A program made the translations under genes and the position numbers. The notes beneath the pieces are model-generated. The model had not been told where the DNA came from. It searched no databases and saw only the letters and a program-made list of their open reading frames with translations. A stretch of DNA of 64,000 nt from Oxyruncus cristatus (Eukaryota > Chordata > Aves > Passeriformes > Cotingidae), in assembly GCA_013399855.1 (NCBI GenBank), contig VXAY01005595.1, positions 415,054 through 479,053 of the forward strand, read 5' to 3'. Positions 27,236 to 64,000 of the stretch are shown here, piece after piece. The first letter of the stretch is position 1, and each line of letters begins with the position of its first letter.

Positions 27236-30200
27236 ATATGCTTATTTAAGACAATGATCACAAAAAATTAGGGAATGCGGCTCTGAAGGTCGAAGTAATT
27301 TCCATGTCATAAGCAGCAGCCTTGATGCATTTGAATGATACCTGTCCAGAAAAGGCAGACAGGTGTTTAAACAAGGCTGTGATGGTAACACTGTTTTAAC
27401 CTCTGTAAAAGTAAAAAAGCTAAAACAAATACAAATAAAAAATACTGCATTTACTGTTCTTGCCACATGTGCCTTCTGTAAATACCTGGTATAAGTTAGT
27501 TTTTCAAAAGTCTTTCAACACTTCAGGTTTGAAATCCAGTAATTTTGTAGATCACACACAATTTCTAGGACTCCTGTTAATTAGTTTTTGTAAACTGCTG
27601 CTACTTGTGAGTCAGGCTGTAAGTGGTTTAAGAGCTTCCCTGTGCATTTGGAAGAGGTTTCTGGTCTCCCCATACCATAGGAATTTACATCAGTAGCTAC
27701 TGTCAAGAGAATGGAGGAGATGAAAAGCTGGTAGTTTTGTAGCTTTCTGTGTGCATGTTGCAATACCAGCATGTGCTTTTGTCTGCTGGTGCTCCACCAA
27801 GTGCTCTCGGTGTTCTTGAAGGGCCTGGGTGATGCTGCATTGAATTTTCTGTTCTGGTGACATAAGCAAGACTTAATTGTGTTACTGGAAAGCAGCACAA
27901 CACCACTGGGTGTCACAGAACATGTGCTGCCTGTCTGTCATCAGAGCAAGGCAGGAGGAAGCAATGAAGATTGCAGAGTTCCCCAATTTGGTATTTGCTT
28001 GCATGGTGGGGAGGATTTTTAGTTCTGTTAGTACCTCTGTTAGTCAGTCTGGCCTGGGTAATCCTCCCATACATTAATTCGGTGAGTAAGTTTTCCAGTT
28101 GTTATTCTCTTAGCTCCCCTTTTCTCTCCAGGGCGATGCTTGGAAAATCAGAGGTGGTGGCACTGGAATATAGAGCACTGACCAGAACAGAAGTGTTTTC
28201 TTTGTTTTACGTGCTCAGTCCATTGCTTAAGTTCCTTGTATGGATTGAGAGTAGGACACACAATGTTGGCAGCCCTTCAGTCTAGTTCAGCATTCTGCAA
28301 AACTTTCTGCTGCTCCCTCTATACTTTAATTTCCTTAAACGCAAAGCCTGTGTTTGTTCTCATGTGTATGGAATTATCTACGGAATGCACCGCTTTGTTA
28401 AACTTATCTTGGAAAAACAAATGCAGGATATAACGTGCCTTGTGTGAAAGCACTTTGTGTTTATTATGTTGAAATTATTGGTGTTTTTTTTCTTTTTTAA
28501 ACTGACTCTTTTTAAAATAAAAACTTTGTCTTTCTTATCTAGTGGTTGTAATTGGAAAATTGTAACACTTGGAGTGTTTCCAAACATACGGAGAGCTGAA
28601 ATGTTAAGAAATGTTATTACAGGGAGAAATTTTTCAGTGTCACCTGGGCCAAGTCTCTGATGAATGGCATTCTCTGCCCTGCAGACCAACTGTCACACAC
28701 AGAGCCTCATGGAGAATGTGTTGTTTTCCTGCAACTCAGGCACATTAAATAGTTTTTCAGTTAAAACACTTCTGAGTAAAACTTTCACCTGCAGTACAAC
28801 TAAGCAAACACACATAAATATGGCTCCACATTCACATACCAGTAACCAGTGGAGGTAAAATAGATACCAAATGTCACTGTATTCAGTTGGAAAGAATCCC
28901 TGTTAATCAGGTAAGAATACCCCAGGGTTTTTTAAATGTCTTAAGCACTTTTTTTTTTTTTGAGGTGCAGAAAATACAGGAAGGTGATGGTAATACCTCA
29001 AACAATTTTGTTCTAATGCGTTGGTATTTATTAAGTAACTTTATGGGTTTTTTGGTAATAAGCAAGCAGTGAACAAATTGTTTTCTGTTGGCAGATACAG
29101 AATTGCCATGCTGACTTTATGGGCTCGTCCTATTTCCACAAATAAGGAAGGGACATAGGCTGTCTGAAATCCCCCAGCTTTCCAAGACAAATTTGGATGA
29201 AGCCTTCCCCTACCCCCATCTCCATTAGTTTTCCAGGATGACATTGCTTTCTGTTACACTTTGACAGTGTTATTTCCATTGGATTTCTGTTTTTCATAGA
29301 CAGAATCTTGCACAATGTTCAAATTCTGATGAGGCTTGAGCCAGAAGGAAATGAAATTTGATTTGTCATCCAAAATAAAAGCTGTTAAACCCAGTAAAAA
29401 GCAGTTGATAGCCTTACCAGAGGGAGTTGTTAGCAAGTTCAGTGTGGCTTCCAAAAGCTGCTATTTATTGCAGTGGTTGTGAAAATACTTCTGGCAGTCT
29501 AACCACAAGTTCTTTTCTGAAGAAATGAATTGTGATTTGTCTGTTCAAACCCAGTTAATCATTCCTCATAACTGAGCAGCAAGAGGTGAGTACTGTCATC
29601 CTGGGAGTGAAAACTAAGAAGTGAAAGTCCTGTGACAAAGGTGTGAAGCGTTCAGAGTTCAGGTGAATTGCATTTTATACAATGTAGGATGACTTTTTAA
29701 TGTATTTTTGTGAGAGGAATACCCTCCTGTATGTTACCGACTGTGTGTTAATCCAGCATAGAAGTAAGTTTGCCAATGAGCATCTTACTAATTTTTCAAA
29801 GCGGGACACCAAAAGGTGCATGTGAAACCTACTGTTTTCAGAGGAAGTACTTCTTGTTATCACTTGTAATTGATTTTGTTGTAACAGTCTGAAAATCTAA
29901 TGTCTGTTTGAACAGGTGGCTATGTGGTCTGGAATTGCTAAAAGTAGTTGTGCCCGTGTCGAGAATAAACTCAGAATGAGCAGGCGGGTTTTTTAAGTCC
30001 TTTTGTGGTTGGCTGCTTGATCGTTGTAACAAAAAAATCCCCCAAAAAAGCAGCTTCAGCGACCTCCAGAGGACTGTTGCATTAACGGGTGTGTGACAGG
30101 CACTGCTCTGGGACCTGAAGCCGTGGTGCGGTTGGCTGTGACTGCAGGGCGGTCACAAAAGCACTGGGGGGAAAAAAGACAAACCCCAACCTCCTGCTCC

Positions 30201-30334
30201 ACGCACCCTCCGAAGCGCCTTCTCCTGGCCAGTGGTCTGTGGCTTGGCAACGAGCTGTACCAAAGTTACCTTGGCTCATTTCTCGTAAAATGCTTTTGTT
30301 GTTGACAAAGTAGTGCTGAAGATTTTTCTCTCTG
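27236..30334. other. Intergenic stretch after LITAF, nothing recognised
   Basis: AT-rich sequence without a credible exon. It has short homopolymer runs such as the T-run at 28951-28961 and the T-rich run at 28483-28497. No gene, RNA or clear repeat was identified by reading. Confidence 0.5.
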
Positions 30335-30725
30335 TAGGATAATAGACTCATGAAAGTTGGAAAAGACCTCCGAGATCCTCCAGCCCAACCATTACCCTAA
30401 CGCTGCCAGGTCCGACACTCACCCTAAGCACCACATCTGCATATTTTTCGAATGCTTCCAGGGACGGCGATTCCACCCTTTCCCTGGACAGCCTGTTCCA
30501 ATGCCTGACCACCCTTTCAGGGAGTTGTAGAGAGGGAGAAGGTCTCCCCTGAAGCTTCCTTTTCTAAACACCCAGCCCCTCCTGGGCTGAACCCCCACCA
30601 GCTGCTCCTCATCACACTTGATGAGGAGCTCCTTCGCTTTGCTCTGGACCGGCTGCGGCAGCTCCATGTCCTTCTTGGAGCGTGGGGCCCAGAACGGGAC
30701 GCAGGGCTGGAGGTGCGGACACATC
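30335..30725 (-). mobile_element. CR1-type LINE 3'-end fragment, reverse orientation
   Basis: Reading the plus strand, the block shows the standard reverse complement of an avian CR1 3' end. It starts near GACTCATGAAAGTTGGAAAA, passes through GATCCTCCAGCCCAACCATT and a stretch like TTGGACAGCCTGTTCCAATGCC, and then ACACCCAGCCCCTCCTGGGC. It ends near GGGGCCCAGAACGGGACGCA and GGAGGTGCGGAC. The element's 5' side therefore lies to the right, and only the last few hundred bases were inserted, as is typical of CR1. No intact reverse transcriptase frame is present. Confidence 0.85.
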
Positions 30726-31130
30726 ACCCCGTTTCCCCGCAGCCCTCGCTGACCCTTTTCGGCCCCGGCCGCAGGTTCCCCGGCGCTTGGGGCCGGTGCT
30801 CCGGGGAGCGGCCACAGCCCCGGGGCTTTCAGGGGGCCCCTCCATCGCGTAATTTCCCCTGGGAAAGCGGCCTGGGAAGCGCCGGTGCCCCCCGGCCCCT
30901 CGCGGTGCTGGGGCGTTCTCGCCAGAGATGCGGCGCTCCCGGAGCGCTGGGCAGGGCTCGGTGCCCCGAGGGGCTCCGGGGATCGCTCCAGGCCTATTTT
31001 GGGTCCGTAACCAGCCAAAGCTGCCGGACACCCGGTTCCGTAGGCACAGGGAGCTGGGAGCCGCCGCAGCCCCGCAGGTGGGTGCGCTGGGGTCGCGTTT
31101 GGAGCTGTCTCCGAGGGCGCTTCCCTCCTG
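30726..31130. promoter_or_regulatory. CpG-rich patch 2 kb upstream of the LLTP gene
   Basis: About 400 bp of GC-rich DNA with many CpG dinucleotides begins exactly where the recognisable CR1 fragment stops and ends sharply near 31130. It contains a candidate donor, CCCGCAG|GTGGGT, at about 31078. It could be the promoter and non-coding first exon of the LLTP gene, whose coding start is at 33179. It could also be a promoter of an unknown non-coding RNA, or more of a GC-rich repeat that I do not recognise. No TATA box is evident immediately 5' of 33179. Confidence 0.4.
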
Positions 31131-33164
31131 CTTTGGGCTGTCGGAGTTAAACATCAGTGGTAGAATAATACCAACTCTTAAATATTTGTGGGGCCTTTAA
31201 CAGAACAGACTTTTCCAATTTGTTAAAGGTCAGATTTTCTTGGCAATACCGGTGCACCGTTTCCAGGTGTCCCCGGACAGGCTTACCCTGTTGTGTGCCA
31301 GATGGTGATTTTTATTAAATTCGTTCTCCAAACTGGAGTACAGTATTCATTAAAATGGAGGAATACTTTTCTGAGACTTAGAGCCAGCATAGGTCTCCTG
31401 TGGGTCATTAAACAAGTGTGTCTGCAGCACAAACACCAGTATTGTCTTCAGTATTTTAAGATTACCGAGGACAGCAACACGGTGGAAATTTCTCTTCAGG
31501 AGGTTCTTTGTCAGCCTCTTTCGGGGGAGTTGTTTTGACTGTGTTTTTTTTAGAAAAATCTCGTTTGGGGGGAGGTAGAAAAAATGCTTAAAAAATGTTA
31601 AATTTGAGTCTTGGGCTGCATCCTGCACTTACCAACCATTACATGAGGGAAGTCAGTCAAGTGCACAGGACACTGATGCCACCCATGTTGTATCTTAGGG
31701 GTTTGGCTTCAATGTGCATTTAAGAGTCAGCTGCAATTCAGGCATTTAATTCATAGTTTGGAATTTCAGTACAAAGGGCCCCAAATCTGTGCTATACTGA
31801 AAGCAGCTGAAATATTTTCAGCAAAAAAGCCCTGGAGTTTCATTTGCAAATTTCTTTGTTCCTGGGTCTATGAAATTCAAGATTCAAGCAAGCTCAGATT
31901 TATAAATTCTGGAGTGTGCTCATATACCTACAATAAAATATTTTTCTTCTTTTTTTTTAAGCATAGTTTCTTCCCTAAGAAATGGGAAGCTGCGAAACAA
32001 AAGCTTGAAATTCAAATACAAATTTGATTATTTTAGAAAGGTGTGGTTTACATTTCTGACTGAAAAATCAGAGCAAGACAATTTGAACAAAATAAAAACT
32101 TAGATGCAGTCACCAGGTGACATTGCACTTTATTTTCTTTCTCCAAGCCAAAGCCTAGATCCTCAAGCTGCTCTGTTCCAGCAGTCCTTTCCATATATAA
32201 CATACCTTGGTCGCAGCCTGAATCTGAGTGTGAGGCAGATCTGTGAGTCTCTCAATATGCTGACATGGAACCCGTTGTGTAATTCAGTGAAAAACTAGAA
32301 TGAATACCAGACTGAGCAACTCAGCAGCGTAAAAATGGTAAACTCAACAAGATTTCCACAATGAAATTTCAGAAGCAGTTTCAAAATATTCTGAAAAATC
32401 ACCGTGAAGGCAGAAGAAAGATTTCTGAGGTGCTGCTTTGGGTTGAATGTGGGAAATCTGAGCCACTGTATGAAACCTCTGGTTTTTTTTTAATTCAGTT
32501 TCAGACCTGAGCTGACTCTGAGTTTGGAATTTGGTAGATCAGGGATTTTGACAGAGGGGCCCAGCTTTCATCATGGAATATTTTGTTAACTCTTTAGACT
32601 GGAATTGCTCTCTCACACCATCTTTAGTTGTTGATGTTTATAAAGCACATGTGAGAAGTTGCTTTCCCTTTAATATTTGTAAACATTTTGTGAGCAGATG
32701 TCACCTTTTGGAGTAAGTGAGTTCAGGAGAGAGGCTGTAACAGCACAGGCTTAGCAGAGGGAGTAGTAGGGGATTGTTATCTATGATTTCTACTTATGAA
32801 TCTGGTTTGAAGTAAACAGTAGCTCAGGGTAAACTGGAGAGCACAGCATTTGCTCTGCTGAGATGCCATATACTTAATCTCTTTTCCTTGCAGTTTTGCA
32901 GGATTTCTAATATGTTAACTCGTCTCTCTTTTCTTTTGCAAAAGGGTTGGAATGCTGTTGGAGATGGGATTATTGTTTGTGTGTGTCTGTCTCTCCCCCT
33001 TGCTATACATGCACCCCTTCCCCTCTGCCAGAGCCCCTCCTCTGGCTGCAAGAGGGGAGTTGAAATAGTGAGATCCTGCTTTGTGAAGGAAATTCTCTTT
33101 CACTGCCTTGCTCAGAGGTGCCTTTGAGAGGAGAACTGATGTGTTTTTGTTAACTTCTGGTCAG
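31131..33164. other. 5' flank or 5' UTR intron of the LLTP gene
   Basis: About 2 kb without coding potential lies between the CpG patch and the signal-peptide exon. A plausible acceptor, TTTTGTTAACTTCTGGTCAG, ends at 33164, 14 bases before the ATG. The first coding exon may therefore be the second exon of the transcript. Nothing else was recognised. Confidence 0.35.
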
Positions 33165-33178
33165 AGGAGGTGCTTTCA

Positions 33179-63277
<30,099 letters not shown>

Positions 63278-64000
63278 GTTCAGTTGTCTTATTATTTCTA
63301 TCTGTGAAGAATGTTTTGACCTAGGTGTAACGTGCATCTTGATGCTCTTGGGAAATGTTCTGGGCTCTACAAAAGTGGAAGTGCCACATGCACAAAGCCT
63401 GTGCTTCGTCCCACCTGGGTCTCTGGACTTGCTCAAGCACAGCAGCTTCACGGGGTGGTTATTTGCATCCATAGGCTTTTGCCCTCCTTATTGAAGTGAC
63501 AGTGAACAGAGCTGTCAAAGGCAACTGGCCATGTGTGCTGTGACATGTTTGTTGGCAACTCAGTCAGGTTTATAGCCTCCTTTCAGGAAACCAGCAGGGT
63601 TTATGGTGTGTCCAAACTTGGAAGTGGTGAGAAGTTCCAAAATCCAGATCTGATCCTCCGTGCCATCCAGATGCCTTTTTCCCAGTCCTTGGGAATAATA
63701 TAGGCATTCTAAAGCCAAAGATATCCTCTTAAAACACGTAACAAATGGTCTTGTTTAGATTTTGGAATGTTTCCATTTTCTGATGAGAATGAGTGCACTG
63801 CTTCTAAATACTGGCTGTCCCTGAAATTTCTCTCTTCATTACCCATTATCAAAACACAGCTTGAAGACCTTGGGAAAAATGTATGCTCAGATTTGAGGCA
63901 TCTGGACCCTCTCTGGGGACACCTCAGCTTTCTTAGGGCACAGTAGGACCAACAAGAGTGCACAGGCTGCCTCAGGAGCCACTATGCAGCTTGGAGGTAG

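Noticed and set aside
30419..31154. Minus-strand frames of 180-199 codons
   Set aside because: They cross the CR1 fragment and the CpG-rich patch. The composition is low-complexity, and no reverse transcriptase or other domain is seen.
63587..63626. A possible 32nd LLTP exon of 40 bases (CTTTCAG before, GTGAGA after, phase fits)
   Set aside because: The frame is compatible, but the 14 encoded residues show no recognisable LLTP pattern and the match may be chance. I did not add it to the model.

Overview
This window is vertebrate nuclear DNA, almost certainly from a bird. The support is spliced vertebrate-type genes with GT-AG introns, 3'-end fragments of CR1-type LINEs, and pieces of the abundant avian ERV-type LTR that begins near TGTGGTTTAACCCC. 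No bacterial or viral gene organisation is present. I cannot name the species from sequence alone.

Layout. 1-18179 is AT-rich non-coding DNA in which I find no credible exon. 18180-18960 is a CpG island, interrupted by a 5-base N gap, that looks like the promoter and non-coding first exon of LITAF. 18961-25070 would then be LITAF intron 1, carrying an LTR piece, an LTR 5'-end scrap and a decayed CR1-like piece. 25076-26225 holds the three LITAF coding exons (147 codons), followed by a 3' UTR with AATAAA signals at about 26330 and 27211. 27236-33160 is intergenic or 5'-flanking DNA with a CR1 fragment (30335-30725) that abuts a second CpG-rich patch (30726-31130).

From 33179 to the right edge the window is occupied by one large plus-strand gene. 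I could assemble 31 coding exons whose reading phases all join, giving about 1,538 residues with no stop. The protein is a secreted large lipid transfer protein (LLTP) of the apolipoprotein B/apolipophorin type. It has a signal peptide, a Vitellogenin_N lipovitellin-like module, an open beta-sheet region, and a further long beta-rich region. It continues beyond the window. It matches the pattern of four N-terminal ApoB disulfides, while both partners of another disulfide are missing together, which argues for a folded, selected protein. It differs from APOB in having only small exons through residue 1538 and a lysine/arginine-rich segment, so it is probably a separate LLTP paralogue linked to LITAF. 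I leave its symbol blank.

The two genes lie head-to-tail on the plus strand. LITAF acts in endosomal sorting and membranes; the LLTP would be loaded with lipid in the ER and secreted. Nothing in the sequence shows they are functionally linked beyond adjacency. The main points for a second look are the ApoB-like gene itself, its 9-base microexon, a GC-AG intron, a decoy acceptor that would create a stop, and a probable false duplication around the assembly gap.
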